A stretch of DNA of 64,000 nucleotides from Billgrantia lactosivorans (GCF_003254665.1 NZ_QHGY01000014.1:346-64345), one strand, 5' to 3'. Shown: positions 24,262 through 38,608, counted from the first letter of the stretch. Numbers and translations are program-made. The notes: generated by a model not told the origin, from the letters alone.

Positions 24262-24734
24262 ACAAGGTCCCGATGACCGTTGCCGGTGAGGCACGCCTGC
24301 GCAAGGAGCTCGAGCAGCTCAAGAGCGAGGCGCGGCCGAAGGTGATCGCGGCGATTGCCGAGGCCCGTGAGCACGGCGATCTCAAGGAGAACGCCGAATA
24401 CCACGCGGCGCGCGAACAGCAGGGCTTCATCGAGGGGCGCATCCAGGAGATCGAGAGCAAGCTCGCGAGCGCCCAGGTGATCGACGTGCACAAGCTGCCG
24501 CAGACCGGCAAGGTGATCTTCGGCGTCACCGTCGAGCTGATCAACCTCGGCAACGACGAGGAGGTCTCCTACCAGATCGTCGGCGAGGACGAGGCCGACA
24601 TCAAGAGCGGCAAGATCTCGGTCACCTCGCCCATCGCCCGCGCCCTGATCGGCAAGGAGGAGGGCGACGTGGTGGTGGTCAGCACGCCGGGCGGCGAGGT
24701 CGAGTACGAGATCTCGAGCGTCGAGCACCGCTGA
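24258..24734 (+). CDS. greA: Transcription elongation factor GreA
   Basis: Rescues backtracked RNA polymerase by stimulating transcript cleavage through the secondary channel. It has 158 residues. The N-terminal coiled coil has the acidic tip [12 protein letters not shown], and the C-terminal FKBP-like domain ends [10 protein letters not shown]. The start overlaps the carB stop and follows AGGAG at 24246-24250. The carAB-greA-yhbY-rlmE-ftsH order is typical of gammaproteobacteria. It ends at a bidirectional terminator. Confidence 0.97.
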
Positions 24735-24752
24735 GCGACGAGCCACGAACCA

Positions 24753-24787
24753 GCAAAAGCCCGCGACAGTTTGTCGCGGGCTTTTGC
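24753..24787. terminator. Bidirectional terminator between greA and yhbY
   Basis: A 16-bp perfect stem (GCAAAAGCCCGCGACA, 24753-24768, with its complement at 24772-24787) and three-base loop has A4/T4 runs at its base. It serves convergent greA and yhbY. Confidence 0.92.
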
Positions 24788-24836
24788 GAATTCGCTCACG
24801 GCTCGGAGCCCGAGGCTCGCCGTCGTGTGTCAGCGC

Positions 24837-25163
24837 CTAGTGGCGCCCGTGGTGATTCTCGAAGCGCTTGACGTTGGACAGCTTCGGGTTGGCCTGGGGG
24901 TTCCTGCGGTAGAGCAGCGCCATCTTGCCGATGGTCTGCACGCGCTCGGCGCCGCTGGCGGCCAGCAGCTCCTCGAGCATGGCCGCGCGGTCGTCGCGTT
25001 CGGCCAGGGCCAGCTTGACCTTGATCAGTTCGTGGTCGGCCAGCGCGCGGTCGAGTTCGGCCAGCACTCCTTCGGAAACCCCGTTCTCCGACACCGTCAC
25101 GACCGGGTTGAGGTGGTGGCCGATGCTGCGGAATGCTTTCTTTTGTGCCTGTGACAAGCTCAT
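24837..25163 (-). CDS. yhbY: CRM-domain ribosome assembly RNA-binding protein YhbY
   Basis: A 108-residue single-CRM-domain protein; homologues associate with 50S ribosomal precursors. The core has LNPVVTVSENGVSEGVLAELDRAL, HELIKVKLA and the GxxG-like IGKMALLYRRNP segment. The ATG at 25163 was chosen because the domain starts at MSLSQAQKKAFR; longer upstream frames run through the promoter shared with divergent rlmE. Confidence 0.93.
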   Translation of the reverse strand: MSLSQAQKKAFRSIGHHLNPVVTVSENGVSEGVLAELDRALADHELIKVKLALAERDDRAAMLEELLAASGAERVQTIGKMALLYRRNPQANPKLSNVKRFENHHGRH

Positions 25164-25325
25164 GGTATCTTGCGTCTTCCCGGTTGCGCGTAACCTGCCA
25201 TGGTACGGTGAAATGCGCGCCGGCGAAAGCAGGGCGAGGCCCGAGTTCGGCCCCGACCCGCTCCGCGTCTCACCGAACCGGGCCGACGCGCCCGCGAGGT
25301 TCGGATCTTCAGTCAAGGTGATCGT

Positions 25326-25982
25326 GTGGCCCGATCCACGTCCTCGCCCCGCGGCGGCAAGCCGGCGGCCAGCAAGAGCTCGGCTTCCTGGCTCAGGGAG
25401 CACTTCGACGACCGCTTCGTGCAGCAGAGCTGGCAGGACGGCTATCGCAGCCGCGCCAGCTACAAGCTGCTCGCGCTCGATGACAAGGACCGCCTGTTCA
25501 AGCCCGGCATGAGCGTGATCGACCTGGGCGCGGCCCCCGGCGGCTGGAGCCAGGTGGCGGCGGACCGGGTGGGGCCGGAAGGGCTGGTGATCGCCTCCGA
25601 CATCCTCGAGATGGACGCCCTGGCCGGGGTCGAGTTCATCCAGGGCGACTTCACCGAGGAGGCCGTGCTCGAGGCGATCCTCGCGGCCCTGGCCGAGCGC
25701 CCGGTGGACCTTGTGATGTCCGACATGGCCCCCAATATGAGTGGTATGAGCGCCATCGACCAGCCCCAGGCGATGTACCTGGTGGAACTGGCCCTCGATC
25801 TGGCGCGCCAGACCCTGCGCCCCGGCGGTCGCTTCCTGGCCAAGGTGTTCCAGGGCGAAGGGTTCGATGCCTACCTGAAGGAGCTGCGCGCCAGCTTTTC
25901 CAAGGTAGTGACCCGCAAGCCGGAGGCTTCCCGCGCCCGTTCGCGTGAGGTCTACCTGCTGGCGGATGGATTCCGCGGCTGA
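25326..25982 (+). CDS. rlmE: 23S rRNA 2'-O-ribose methyltransferase RlmE (FtsJ/RrmJ)
   Basis: Uses S-adenosylmethionine to methylate the ribose of U2552 (E. coli numbering) in the 23S A-loop, a late step of 50S maturation. It has 218 residues. The fold starts [14 protein letters not shown]. The SAM loop is [14 protein letters not shown], the catalytic Asp lies in SDMAPNMSG and a catalytic Lys in [12 protein letters not shown] start at 25326 is likely. In E. coli it is a heat-shock gene next to ftsH, as here; no sigma-32 promoter was recognised upstream. Confidence 0.96.
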   Translation: MARSTSSPRGGKPAASKSSASWLREHFDDRFVQQSWQDGYRSRASYKLLALDDKDRLFKPGMSVIDLGAAPGGWSQVAADRVGPEGLVIASDILEMDALAGVEFIQGDFTEEAVLEAILAALAERPVDLVMSDMAPNMSGMSAIDQPQAMYLVELALDLARQTLRPGGRFLAKVFQGEGFDAYLKELRASFSKVVTRKPEASRARSREVYLLADGFRG

Positions 25983-26072
25983 GCCGATACCCTCGGCTCG
26001 GCACTTCCCGACCGGCGAAGCCGGTCCTGATAGCGACAGACTAACGGCGCAATGGCCGGACAGCGCGGCCCA

Positions 26073-26157
26073 ACTGTGTCACAGTGTGGGGCAGGAAGGC
26101 CGGGCGGTCGACGGAACATGCCATGCCCGCCTGTGGTCATACTGTGGTCCGCTGTGG
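26073..26157. promoter_or_regulatory. Palindrome and CTGTGG repeats upstream of ftsH
   Basis: A perfect 13-base palindrome, ACTGTG-T-CACAGT (26073-26085), is followed by three CTGTGG copies at 26131, 26142 and 26152. They fill the rlmE-ftsH gap. Their regular spacing of about eleven and ten bases (one helical turn) suggests protein binding; no regulator is identified. Confidence 0.4.
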
Positions 26158-26209
26158 ACTGGAGTGCCAGGCGTTACGGCCGAGAGATGCTTGCAATGAG
26201 GGTGGTCCC

Positions 26210-28222
<2,013 letters not shown>

Positions 28223-28240
28223 CGACCCTGCATGACACCA

Positions 28241-28263
28241 GGCGCCCCCATCGGGGCGCCTTT
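28241..28263 (+). terminator. Terminator after ftsH
   Basis: An 8-bp stem (GGCGCCCC, 28241-28248, with GGGGCGCC, 28253-28260) and four-base loop is followed by only TTT. It may give partial termination before folP. Confidence 0.6.
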
Positions 28264-28309
28264 GCCGTGGGGGCATCCGACCCCAGGCCCGCGCCACAGG
28301 ACCCATGAC

Positions 28310-29176
28310 ATGACAGACAACCCCGCACCGACCTGGCTGCCGTGTGGGCGGCACCGCCTCGACCTCTCCTATCCCCGCATCATGGGCATACTCAACGTCA
28401 CGCCCGACTCCTTTTCCGATGGCGGCCGTCATCTCGCCCTCGACGACGCCCTGCGTCATGCCGAGCGCATGCTCGCCGAGGGCGCGGCGATCATCGACGT
28501 GGGCGGCGAATCGACCCGCCCGGGCGCTCAGGCGATCACCCAGCAGCAGGAGCTGGACCGGGTGGCGCCGGTGGTCGAGCGGCTGGTGTGCGAACTCGAT
28601 GCGCTGGTCTCGGTGGACACCAGCAGTCCCGCGGTGATGCGCCAGACCGCGGCGCTGGGCGCCGGCATGATCAACGACGTGCGCGCGCTCACGCGCGAGG
28701 GGGCGCTGGAGTCGGCGCTCGGCACGGGCCTGCCGGTATGCCTGATGCACATGCAGGGCGAGCCGCAGGACATGCAGCAGGCGCCCCGCTATGATGCACC
28801 CATCGAGGAGGCCGTGATGAGCTTCCTCGCGGCGCGCGTGGCGGCCTGCGAGGCCGCCGGCCTGCGCCGCGAGCGCCTGCTGCTCGACCCCGGCTTCGGC
28901 TTCGGCAAGTCGGTCGAGCACAATTTGCGCCTGCTCAATCGCATGGAGCGTCTGGCCGAGCTCGAGCTGCCGCTGCTGGTGGGCATGTCGCGCAAGAGCA
29001 TGATCGGCAAGGTGCTGGGCCGGCCGGTACAGGAGCGGCTGCCGGGCGGGCTGGCGCTGGCGTCGCTGGCGGTCGAGCGGGGCGCCAGAATCTTGCGTGT
29101 CCATGACGTTGGCCCGGTGATGGACGCGGTGAACATGACCTGGGCCGTGCTAAGGGAAGGCTGCGAGAATGACTAG
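28310..29176 (+). CDS. folP: Dihydropteroate synthase
   Basis: Condenses p-aminobenzoate with 6-hydroxymethyl-dihydropterin pyrophosphate in folate synthesis; it is the sulfonamide target. It has 288 residues. The TIM-barrel signatures are [41 protein letters not shown] and GMSRKSMIG. The ATG at 28310 was preferred over an in-frame ATG within the ftsH terminator. It overlaps glmM by eight bases, as in E. coli. Confidence 0.97.
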   Translation: MTDNPAPTWLPCGRHRLDLSYPRIMGILNVTPDSFSDGGRHLALDDALRHAERMLAEGAAIIDVGGESTRPGAQAITQQQELDRVAPVVERLVCELDALVSVDTSSPAVMRQTAALGAGMINDVRALTREGALESALGTGLPVCLMHMQGEPQDMQQAPRYDAPIEEAVMSFLAARVAACEAAGLRRERLLLDPGFGFGKSVEHNLRLLNRMERLAELELPLLVGMSRKSMIGKVLGRPVQERLPGGLALASLAVERGARILRVHDVGPVMDAVNMTWAVLREGCEND

Positions 29177-30518
29177 AAGATACTTCGGTACGGATGGCAT
29201 ACGGGGCACGGTCGGGGAGTACCCCATCACCCCCGACTTCATGCTCAAGCTGGGCTGGGCGGTGGGGCGGGTGCTGGCCCGCGAGTCGGGCCGCGCGCGG
29301 GTGCTGATCGGCAAGGACACGCGCATCTCGGGCTACATGTTCGAGTCGGCCCTCGAGGCGGGCCTGTCGGCAGCCGGCGTCGACGTGGCGCTGCTCGGCC
29401 CGATGCCCACGCCCGGCATCGCCTACCTCACGCGCACCTTCCGTGCCGACGCCGGCATCGTCATCTCGGCCTCGCACAACCCCTTCGCCGACAACGGCAT
29501 CAAGTTCTTCTCCACCGACGGCACCAAGCTGCCCGACGCGATCGAGGAGCGCATCGAGGCGATGCTCGACGAGCCGCTGACAACGGTGGCGGCGAGCCGG
29601 CTGGGCAAGGCGGTGCGCATCGACGACGCCGCCGGCCGCTACATCGAGTTCTGCAAGTCGACGATCCCCAATCGCGTCAGCCTGCACGGCCTGCGCATGG
29701 TGCTCGACTGCGCCCACGGCGCCACCTACCACATCGCGCCCAGCGTCTTTCGCGAGCTCGGCGCCGAGGTCAGCCTGGTCGGCGCCAGCCCCGACGGGCT
29801 CAACATCAACCGCGAGGTGGGCTCCACCTCGCCTGCCACCCTGCGCGCCGCGGTGATCCAGCAGAGCGCCGACCTCGGCATCGCCTTCGACGGCGACGGC
29901 GACCGGGTGCTGATGGTCGACGCCGACGGCTGCGAGATCGACGGCGACGACATCCTCTACCTGATCGCCCGCGATCGCCATGAGCGAGGCCAGCTGGTGG
30001 GTGGCGTGGTCGGCACCCTGATGACCAACTTCGGCCTGGCCATGGCGCTCGAGGGCATGGGCATTCCCTTCGAGCGCGCCAAGGTCGGCGATCGCTACGT
30101 GGTCGAGCGGCTGGTGGAAAAGGGCTGGCAGCTGGGCGGCGAGTCCTCCGGCCACATCGTCTGTGCCGACGTGCAGAGCACCGGCGACGGCATCGTCTCG
30201 GCGCTGCAGGTGCTGGCGCTGATGGTCAGCGAAGGCAAGCCGCTGCAGGCCCTGCTCGCGGGGCTCGAGAAGGTGCCCCAGGCGCTGGTCAACGTGCGCC
30301 TGACCCCGGGCAGCGACGCCAAGGCGCTGATGGCGAGCCCGGCCGTCCAGGAGGCGGTGACCCGCATGGAGGCGGAGCTGGGCGACGAGGGGCGCGTACT
30401 GCTGCGCCCGTCCGGTACCGAGCCGCTGATCCGGGTGATGGTCGAGGGGCGGGCGCACCTCGATGTCGAGGGGCTGGCGAGTCGCCTGGCCGCCCAGGTC
30501 GAGCAGGAGCTGGGTTGA
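29169..30518 (+). CDS. glmM: Phosphoglucosamine mutase
   Basis: Converts glucosamine 6-phosphate to glucosamine 1-phosphate for UDP-GlcNAc, peptidoglycan and lipopolysaccharide. It has 449 residues in the four-domain alpha-phosphohexomutase fold. The phosphorylated Ser102 lies in [15 protein letters not shown], the metal loop is [12 protein letters not shown], the sugar loop is GGESSGHIV and the phosphate loop [12 protein letters not shown] is near the end. The start codon lies inside the end of folP. Confidence 0.98.
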   Translation: MTRRYFGTDGIRGTVGEYPITPDFMLKLGWAVGRVLARESGRARVLIGKDTRISGYMFESALEAGLSAAGVDVALLGPMPTPGIAYLTRTFRADAGIVISASHNPFADNGIKFFSTDGTKLPDAIEERIEAMLDEPLTTVAASRLGKAVRIDDAAGRYIEFCKSTIPNRVSLHGLRMVLDCAHGATYHIAPSVFRELGAEVSLVGASPDGLNINREVGSTSPATLRAAVIQQSADLGIAFDGDGDRVLMVDADGCEIDGDDILYLIARDRHERGQLVGGVVGTLMTNFGLAMALEGMGIPFERAKVGDRYVVERLVEKGWQLGGESSGHIVCADVQSTGDGIVSALQVLALMVSEGKPLQALLAGLEKVPQALVNVRLTPGSDAKALMASPAVQEAVTRMEAELGDEGRVLLRPSGTEPLIRVMVEGRAHLDVEGLASRLAAQVEQELG

Positions 30519-30590
30519 CATCCGCTCCAGCGGTTGTCTTGGCCTGGCGCCTCCTATACCATTTCGCTCCACTTTGAAAGAGGACGCAGC

Positions 30591-31340
30591 ATGCGAACGC
30601 CGCTGATCGCCGGGAACTGGAAGATGAACGGTTCGGCCGCGCTGGTCGAAGAGTTCGGTCGTGCCTTCGCCGGAACGACGCTCCCGGCGCCGCTGGACGT
30701 GGTCATTCTGCCCCCCTTCCCCTATCTGGATGCGGCGCGGCGGGCCTTCGAGGGCAGCTCGCTGCGCCTCGGCGCGCAGACGCTCAACCCGCTCCACTCC
30801 GGTGCCCGCACCGGCGAGGTGAGCGGGCGCATGCTCAAGGAGTTCGGTGTCGAGTTCGCCCTGGCGGGGCACTCCGAGCGGCGCCAGCTCTACCGCGAGG
30901 ACGACGAGGCCGTGCACGACCGGCTGCTGGCGGCGCTCAACGCCGACATCACCCCGATCCTGTGCGTCGGCGAGACCCTCGAGGAGCGTGACGCGGGCAG
31001 GACCCTGGAGGTCGTGCTGCGCCAGGTGGGCTACGTGATGGCGCGGCTGGAGCCGGATCAGCGCGCGCGCGTGGTCATCGCCTACGAACCGGTGTGGGCC
31101 ATCGGCACCGGGCGCACGGCGACGCCGCAGCAGGCCCAGGAGGTCATGGCCGCCATCCGCGACTACCAGGCCGGCTTCGATCGGGACCTCGCGGCAGGCC
31201 TGCGCCTGCTGTACGGCGGCAGCATGAACGCCGGCAACGCGGCTGAGCTGTTGGCCCAGCCCGACATCGACGGCGGCCTGGTGGGCGGCGCTTCGCTCAA
31301 GGTCGACGATTTCCTAGCCATTTGTCAGTCAGCAGGTTGA
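30591..31340 (+). CDS. tpiA: Triosephosphate isomerase
   Basis: Interconverts dihydroxyacetone phosphate and glyceraldehyde 3-phosphate. It has 249 residues in a TIM barrel. Lys in NWKMNG, His in AGHSERR and Glu in AYEPVWAIGTG form the active site, and LYGGSMNAGNAAELL binds phosphate. The ATG at 30591 follows AGAGGACGC. secG follows after four bases, an arrangement shared with Pseudomonas. Confidence 0.97.
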   Translation: MRTPLIAGNWKMNGSAALVEEFGRAFAGTTLPAPLDVVILPPFPYLDAARRAFEGSSLRLGAQTLNPLHSGARTGEVSGRMLKEFGVEFALAGHSERRQLYREDDEAVHDRLLAALNADITPILCVGETLEERDAGRTLEVVLRQVGYVMARLEPDQRARVVIAYEPVWAIGTGRTATPQQAQEVMAAIRDYQAGFDRDLAAGLRLLYGGSMNAGNAAELLAQPDIDGGLVGGASLKVDDFLAICQSAG

Positions 31341-31344
31341 ATCC

Positions 31345-31704
31345 ATGCAAGTTGCCATTCTCATGATCCACGTGGCGATCGCCATCGCCCTGGTCGTTCT
31401 CATCCTGCTTCAGCAGGGCAAGGGTGCCGAAGCCGGCGCAGCCTTCGGCGGCGGTGCCTCACAGACCGTGTTCGGCTCGCGCGGCAGCGGTAGCTTCCTC
31501 TCGCGCACCACGGCGGTGCTGGCGGCGGCCTTCTTCGCCACCTCGCTGACCCTGGCCTACTTCGCCAGCCAGACGGGCGATGCGCCGGAGGTGGGCATCC
31601 CCGACTCGCGCCTGATCGAACAGCAGCGCGGGCTGCCGACCCTTGACGACGAGGCAGATGACGTGGATAATACCGCGCCAGTGCTGGAGGAAAGCGAGGA
31701 GTAG
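31345..31704 (+). CDS. secG: Protein-export membrane protein SecG
   Basis: An accessory subunit of the SecYEG translocon. It has 119 residues with two transmembrane helices (about 3-22 and 54-74). Between them lies the conserved cytoplasmic loop LLQQGKGAEAGAAFGGGASQTVFGSRG. The C-terminal tail is acidic, ending in a run of Glu. It is followed 24 bases later by tRNA-Leu(GAG) with no terminator between, the same secG-leuU pairing as in E. coli. Confidence 0.96.
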   Translation: MQVAILMIHVAIAIALVVLILLQQGKGAEAGAAFGGGASQTVFGSRGSGSFLSRTTAVLAAAFFATSLTLAYFASQTGDAPEVGIPDSRLIEQQRGLPTLDDEADDVDNTAPVLEESEE

Positions 31705-31728
31705 GTCGCGCCTCCGGCAACCTAGCAA

Positions 31729-31815
31729 GCCGAAGTGGTGGAATTGGTAGACACGCTATCTTGAGGGGGTAGTGACCTTACGGTCGTGCGGGTTCAAGTC
31801 CCGCCTTCGGCACCA
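31729..31815 (+). tRNA. tRNA-Leu (anticodon GAG)
   Basis: An 87-base class II tRNA with encoded CCA. The acceptor stem GCCGAAG pairs with CTTCGGC. The anticodon loop TTGAGGG is closed by CTATC/GGTAG (one G-U), giving GAG, which reads CUC and CUU. A long variable arm and GGTTCAAGTCC T-arm are present. It is likely co-transcribed with secG. Confidence 0.97.
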
Positions 31816-31905
31816 TCTGAAACGCCGTGGTCCTGCGGGATCGCGTGTCGTCAGACGCAGGATTGGCACCAGGAAGATGTGGGCGCCCGCTCGGCTCGAG
31901 TCAGC

Positions 31906-31934
31906 TTGACTCAAGCCTGTAACGCGCCTACAAT
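31906..31934 (+). promoter_or_regulatory. Sigma-70 promoter of the initiator tRNA/rimP unit
   Basis: TTGACT (31906-31911) and TACAAT (31929-31934) are spaced by exactly 17 bases. Transcription would begin about ten bases before the tRNA. It is the best vegetative promoter match noticed in the window. Confidence 0.85.
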
Positions 31935-31950
31935 CGCCGACCTGGAATGT

Positions 31951-32027
<77 letters not shown>

Positions 32028-32092
32028 TTTTCCGGCAGGCATCCGATCGGGATGCAGGATGTCGAAAGTGGTACGACAGGTTTCTTGTGAAA

Positions 32093-32118
32093 GGCCCCTT
32101 CCTGCGAAGGGGCTTTTT
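32093..32118 (+). terminator. Terminator/leader hairpin between tRNA-fMet and rimP
   Basis: The 7-bp stem GCCCCTT/AAGGGGC (32094-32113) with a six-base loop is followed by TTTTT. It either ends the tRNA transcript or acts as a leader attenuator of the rimP-nusA-infB operon. A second, T-less hairpin (ACTGCCGGC-CCG-GCCGGCAGT, 32130-32150) follows. Confidence 0.8.
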
Positions 32119-32238
32119 GTTAGCAGCATACTGCCGGCCCGGCCGGCAGTGGTTGTCCGGGCAACGCCAATCAGCCACCTAGCTTTCCTGTTCACTCCCG
32201 GCCAGGTGCCTGATGCAACGGCTGTAGGAGCTTTCTCT

Positions 32239-32700
32239 GTGGCACTCAAGGACGCTGCGCTATATGCGCTGATCGAGCCGGTGGTCACCGCCATGGGTTT
32301 CGAGCTCTGGGGCATCGATTATCGCCCCCAGGGCAAGCAATCCCGGCTGGTGATCTACATTGATCATGCCGACGGTGTGAGCGTGGATCACTGCGCCGAC
32401 GTCAGTCGCCAGGTGAGTGCCGTGCTCGACGTGGAGGATCCCATTCCGGGTGAATATCGCCTGGAGGTGTCGTCCCCGGGCATGGACCGTCCGCTGTTTA
32501 CCCTCGACCAGTTCGCCCGCTTTGCCGGACATCAGGTGGCGCTGAAGCTACGCGTTCCCTTCGACGGGCGGCGCAAGTTCCAGGGGCTGCTGGCCGGCAT
32601 CGAGGAGGACGAGGTGCTGCTGCAGCTCGACGGCGAGGAGTACTGCTTTCCCATCGAAAGCATCGATCAGGCTCGGGTGGTCCCCCGGTTCGAAGACTGA
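32239..32700 (+). CDS. rimP: Ribosome maturation factor RimP
   Basis: Assists late 30S subunit assembly. It has 153 residues in a two-domain fold; [39 protein letters not shown] and [13 protein letters not shown] are diagnostic. The GTG at 32239 was chosen because AGGAG (32226-32230) lies eight bases upstream; longer frames would start within the terminator. First gene of the conserved rimP-nusA-infB-rbfA-truB operon. Confidence 0.96.
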   Translation: MALKDAALYALIEPVVTAMGFELWGIDYRPQGKQSRLVIYIDHADGVSVDHCADVSRQVSAVLDVEDPIPGEYRLEVSSPGMDRPLFTLDQFARFAGHQVALKLRVPFDGRRKFQGLLAGIEEDEVLLQLDGEEYCFPIESIDQARVVPRFED

Positions 32701-32756
32701 GGTCGCCGGCCAAGGTTGCTGGCGCACAAGAACAGGTTTTCTGGCGAGGCATAGGC

Positions 32757-34250
32757 ATGAGTAAAGAAATTTTGATGGTCGTGGATGCGATCTCCAACGA
32801 GAAGGGCGTGCCCCGGGACGTGATCTTCGAGGCCGTCGAGGCGGCGCTGGCCAGCGCATCGCGCAAGCGCTTCGAAGGGCGCGAGGTCAGCGTGCGGGTG
32901 CATATCGACCGTCAAACCGGCGAGTACGAGACCTTCCGCCGCTGGGAGGTGGTGGAGGACGACGAGTTCGAGAACCCCGACGCCGAGATCAAGCTCTCCT
33001 ATGCCGAGCGCCGCGATCCGCCGCTGGGGCTGGGGGACGTGGTCGAGGAGCAGATCGAGAACGCCGCCTTCGGCCGCATCGCCGCCCAGACCGCCAAGCA
33101 GGTCATCGTGCAGAAGGTGCGCGAGGCCGAGCGTGCCGAGGTGGTGCGCCAGTACGCCGAGCGCGAGGGCGAGCTGGTCGCCGGCATCGTCAAGAAGACC
33201 ACCCGCGACGGCCTGATCATCGATCTCGGCGACAACGCCGAGGCGTTCCTGCCGCGCAGCGAGATGATTCCCGGCGAGCGCTACCGCATGAACGACCGCG
33301 TTCGCGCGCTGCTGCTCAAGGTCGACGCCGAGGCGCGCGGGGCGCAGCTGATCCTGTCGCGCACCTGCCCCGAGCTGATCATCGAGCTGTTCAAGATCGA
33401 GGTGCCGGAGATCGCCGAGCAGCTCATCGAGATCAAGGGCGCGGCGCGCGACCCCGGCTCGCGGGCCAAGATCGCGGTCAAGACCAACGACCGGCGCATC
33501 GACCCGGTCGGCGCCTGCGTGGGCATGCGCGGTTCCCGCGTGCAGGCGGTATCGAGCGAGCTGCAGAACGAGCGGGTTGACATCATCCTGTGGGACGACA
33601 ACCCCGCTCAGCTCGTCATCAACGCCATGGCGCCGGCCGATGTCGCCTCGATCCTGGTCGACGAGGACGCCCACGCCATGGACGTGGCCGTGGCCGAGGA
33701 CAACCTGGCCCAGGCCATCGGCCGCAGCGGCCAGAACGTGCGCCTGGCCTCCGAGCTCACCGGCTGGCGGATCAACGTCATGACCGAGGGCGAGGCGGAA
33801 GACAAGCGCGAACAGGAGATCGACAGCCTGGTCGAGCACTTCATCCAGCACCTGGAGGTCGAGGAAGACCTCGCCCGGCTGCTGGTGGAGGAGGGATTCA
33901 CCACGCTGGAGGAGATCGCCTACGTGCCCCTCGAGGAGATCCTCGAGATCGAGGAGCTCGACGAAGAGCTGGTGGAAGAACTGCGTGCGCGTGCCAAGGA
34001 TGAACTGCTGACGCTGGCCATCGCCTCCGAGGAGGAGCTGGACGGCGCACAGCCGGCCGACGACCTGCTGGAGATGGATGGCATGGAGCGTCACCTGGCC
34101 TTCATCCTGGCCAGCCGGGGCATCGTCACCATGGAGGACCTCGCCGAGCAGTCCGTCGACGATCTGATGGACATCGAGGGCATGGACGAGGAGCGCGCTG
34201 CAGCACTGATCATGACTGCCCGTGCGCCCTGGTTCGAGAACGAACAGTAA
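32757..34250 (+). CDS. nusA: Transcription termination/antitermination factor NusA
   Basis: Binds RNA polymerase and modulates pausing, termination and antitermination. It has 497 residues. The N-terminal polymerase-binding domain (1 to about 125) is followed by an S1 domain, two KH domains ([21 protein letters not shown] and [18 protein letters not shown]) and two acidic repeats at the C-terminus (about 365-425 and 440-495), as in enteric NusA. The gene lies 56 bases after rimP. Confidence 0.98.
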   Translation: MSKEILMVVDAISNEKGVPRDVIFEAVEAALASASRKRFEGREVSVRVHIDRQTGEYETFRRWEVVEDDEFENPDAEIKLSYAERRDPPLGLGDVVEEQIENAAFGRIAAQTAKQVIVQKVREAERAEVVRQYAEREGELVAGIVKKTTRDGLIIDLGDNAEAFLPRSEMIPGERYRMNDRVRALLLKVDAEARGAQLILSRTCPELIIELFKIEVPEIAEQLIEIKGAARDPGSRAKIAVKTNDRRIDPVGACVGMRGSRVQAVSSELQNERVDIILWDDNPAQLVINAMAPADVASILVDEDAHAMDVAVAEDNLAQAIGRSGQNVRLASELTGWRINVMTEGEAEDKREQEIDSLVEHFIQHLEVEEDLARLLVEEGFTTLEEIAYVPLEEILEIEELDEELVEELRARAKDELLTLAIASEEELDGAQPADDLLEMDGMERHLAFILASRGIVTMEDLAEQSVDDLMDIEGMDEERAAALIMTARAPWFENEQ

Positions 34251-34277
34251 ACGGGTCACGGGCTGAGGAGGGTCGAG

Positions 34278-36803
<2,526 letters not shown>

Positions 36804-36821
36804 TCGCAGCGGGAGTGGAGC

Positions 36822-37232
36822 ATGCGCGAGTTCAAGCGTACCGACCGGGTCGGCGACCAGCTGCAGAAGGAGCTGGCCGTGCTGATCCAGCGCGAGGTCA
36901 AGGACCCGCGCCTGGGCATGGTCACCGTCAGCGGGGTCACGGTCAGCCGTGACCTCGGCTACGCCGACGTCTACGTGACCCTGCTGGGCGAGGACGGCCC
37001 CGAGCGCATCAAGGAAAACCTCCAGGTGCTGAAGCAGGCGGCGGGCTTCCTGCGCAGCCAGATCGCCCGGCGCATCAAGCTGCGGCACGTGCCGGAGCTG
37101 CGCTTCCACTACGACGAGAGCGTGGTGCGCGGTCAGCGTCTCTCCTCGCTGATCGACGAGGCGGTCGAACGCGACCGCTCCCGGCATGCCGGGGAAGAGG
37201 GCGGACCGGGCGACGAGGGAGAGCGCGACTGA
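36822..37232 (+). CDS. rbfA: Ribosome-binding factor A
   Basis: A 30S assembly factor needed for 16S 5'-end maturation and cold growth. It has 136 residues in a KH-like fold starting REFKRTDRVGDQLQKELAVLIQ, with VSRDLGYADVYVT and ELRFHYDES. Its TGA overlaps the ATG of truB by one base (37232). The C-terminal tail is rich in Gly and Glu. Confidence 0.97.
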   Translation: MREFKRTDRVGDQLQKELAVLIQREVKDPRLGMVTVSGVTVSRDLGYADVYVTLLGEDGPERIKENLQVLKQAAGFLRSQIARRIKLRHVPELRFHYDESVVRGQRLSSLIDEAVERDRSRHAGEEGGPGDEGERD

Positions 37233-38149
37233 TGGCGCGGCGTCGGCGCGGCCTGCCGGTCGACGGTGTGCTGCTGCTCGACAAGCCCAAGGGGGAGTCG
37301 AGCAACCGCATCCTGCAGCGCGCCCGGCGCCTGCTGCAGGCGCAGAAGGCGGGCCACACCGGCACGCTCGACCCCATGGCCACCGGGCTGCTGCCGGTGT
37401 GTCTGGGGGAGGCGACGAAGTTCTCGGCCCACCTGCTCGAGGCCGACAAGGTTTACCGTACCCGGGTGCAGTTGGGCGCGGTGACCGCCACCGGCGACGC
37501 CGAGGGCGAGGTGATCGAGCGCCGCGAGGTGCCGTCGCTGACGGCGGCGGACGTCGAGCGGGTGCTCGAGCGCTTTCGCGGCGAGATCGAGCAGGTGCCG
37601 CCGATGTACTCGGCGCTCAAGCATCAGGGCCGCAAGCTCTACGAGCTGGCCCGCGAGGGCAAAAGCGTCGAGCGTGCAGTGCGGCGCGTGACGGTGTATG
37701 ATGCCCGGCTGCTCGCCGTCGAGGCCGATGCCTTCGAGCTCGAGGTGCGGGTGAGCAAGGGCACGTACATCCGCACCCTGGCCGAGGACATCGGCCGGGC
37801 GCTCGGCTGCGGGGCCCACATCACCGCCCTGCGACGGCTCGCCACCGGCCCCTTCGACAGCCGCGGCATGCTGCCCCTGGAGGCGCTCGAAGCGCTGCCG
37901 GGCCAGGACCAGCGCGAGGCGACGCTGCTGCCGGTCGACGTGCTGGTGGCGCACCTGCCGCGGCTCGACGTGGACGCGGCGGCCAGGCGGCGACTGATGC
38001 ACGGCCAGCCGGCCGGGGTCGACCGGGGCGCGGTGAACGTCGGCGAGCTGGCAAGACTCTACTGCGACGAGGCCTTCCTCGGCCTTGGCGTGGTGACGGG
38101 GCCACAGGAGGTGGCGCCGAAGCGGCTGCTCAATACGGCGGCCGGATGA
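37232..38149 (+). CDS. truB: tRNA pseudouridine-55 synthase
   Basis: Makes pseudouridine 55 in the T-loop of elongator tRNAs and acts as a tRNA chaperone. It has 305 residues. The catalytic Asp47 lies in [14 protein letters not shown], with [10 protein letters not shown] and [17 protein letters not shown] further on. The C-terminal PUA-like domain is intact. The start overlaps the rbfA stop. rpsO follows after 102 bases. Confidence 0.97.
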   Translation: MARRRRGLPVDGVLLLDKPKGESSNRILQRARRLLQAQKAGHTGTLDPMATGLLPVCLGEATKFSAHLLEADKVYRTRVQLGAVTATGDAEGEVIERREVPSLTAADVERVLERFRGEIEQVPPMYSALKHQGRKLYELAREGKSVERAVRRVTVYDARLLAVEADAFELEVRVSKGTYIRTLAEDIGRALGCGAHITALRRLATGPFDSRGMLPLEALEALPGQDQREATLLPVDVLVAHLPRLDVDAAARRRLMHGQPAGVDRGAVNVGELARLYCDEAFLGLGVVTGPQEVAPKRLLNTAAG

Positions 38150-38192
38150 GGGGCGGACGACTCGCCGCCCGCAAGGAGAGACGCCCGAGACT

Positions 38193-38236
38193 GCAAATAT
38201 GCGTGGTCTCACACATTCACGTTTCAGGCATATTGC
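38193..38236 (+). promoter_or_regulatory. Hairpin in the rpsO leader
   Basis: GCAAATATGC (38193-38202) can pair with GCATATTGC (38228-38236), leaving one bulged A and a 25-base loop. It ends 15 bases before the rpsO start, just before the ribosome site TGGAG. S15 represses its own mRNA in E. coli through leader structure; a similar role is possible but unproved. Confidence 0.4.
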
Positions 38237-38251
38237 TTACTGGAGACACAG

Positions 38252-38521
38252 ATGGCACTTACCGCTGAACAGAAGGCCGAGATCGTCAAGGAATTCGGCC
38301 GTGGCGACAACGACACCGGTTCCCCCGAGGTTCAGGTGGCCCTGCTGAGCGCCAACATCGACGGCCTGCAGGACCACTTCAAGACCAACAAGCAGGATCA
38401 CCACTCTCGTCGTGGCCTGATCCGCATGGTCAACCAGCGCCGCAAGCTGCTGGACTACCTGAAGCGCAAGGACCTGTCGCGCTATCAGGCGCTGATCCAG
38501 CGTCTGGGCCTGCGTCGCTGA
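38252..38521 (+). CDS. rpsO: 30S ribosomal protein S15
   Basis: A primary 16S rRNA-binding protein of the 30S platform, also part of an intersubunit bridge. It has 89 residues, all-helical and of standard length. [39 protein letters not shown] and [12 protein letters not shown] are conserved. TGGAG precedes the ATG. It lies upstream of pnp, separated by a terminator, as in E. coli. Confidence 0.98.
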   Translation: MALTAEQKAEIVKEFGRGDNDTGSPEVQVALLSANIDGLQDHFKTNKQDHHSRRGLIRMVNQRRKLLDYLKRKDLSRYQALIQRLGLRR

Positions 38522-38569
38522 GAAAAGGTATTTCGTAACGCGAAATCCGCCCTTACTTCGGCCATTCGA

Positions 38570-38608
38570 AACGGGCAGTTCCCTCGGGGGCTGCCCGTTT
38601 TGCGTTTT
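38570..38608 (+). terminator. Intrinsic terminator after rpsO
   Basis: The 9-bp stem AACGGGCAG/CTGCCCGTT (38570-38578, 38591-38599) is followed by TTGCGTTTT. A further hairpin, ATTTCG-TAACG-CGAAAT (38530-38546), lies just after the stop codon and may protect the 3' end. Confidence 0.8.

Noticed and set aside
24753-24787. Long palindrome as an attachment site or mobile-element end
   Set aside because: It is placed between convergent genes with T runs on both strands and is fully explained as a bidirectional terminator.
31833-31863. Hairpin after tRNA-Leu as a separate small RNA or terminator
   Set aside because: Only a 6-7 bp stem with a large loop and no T run; nothing else supports a gene.
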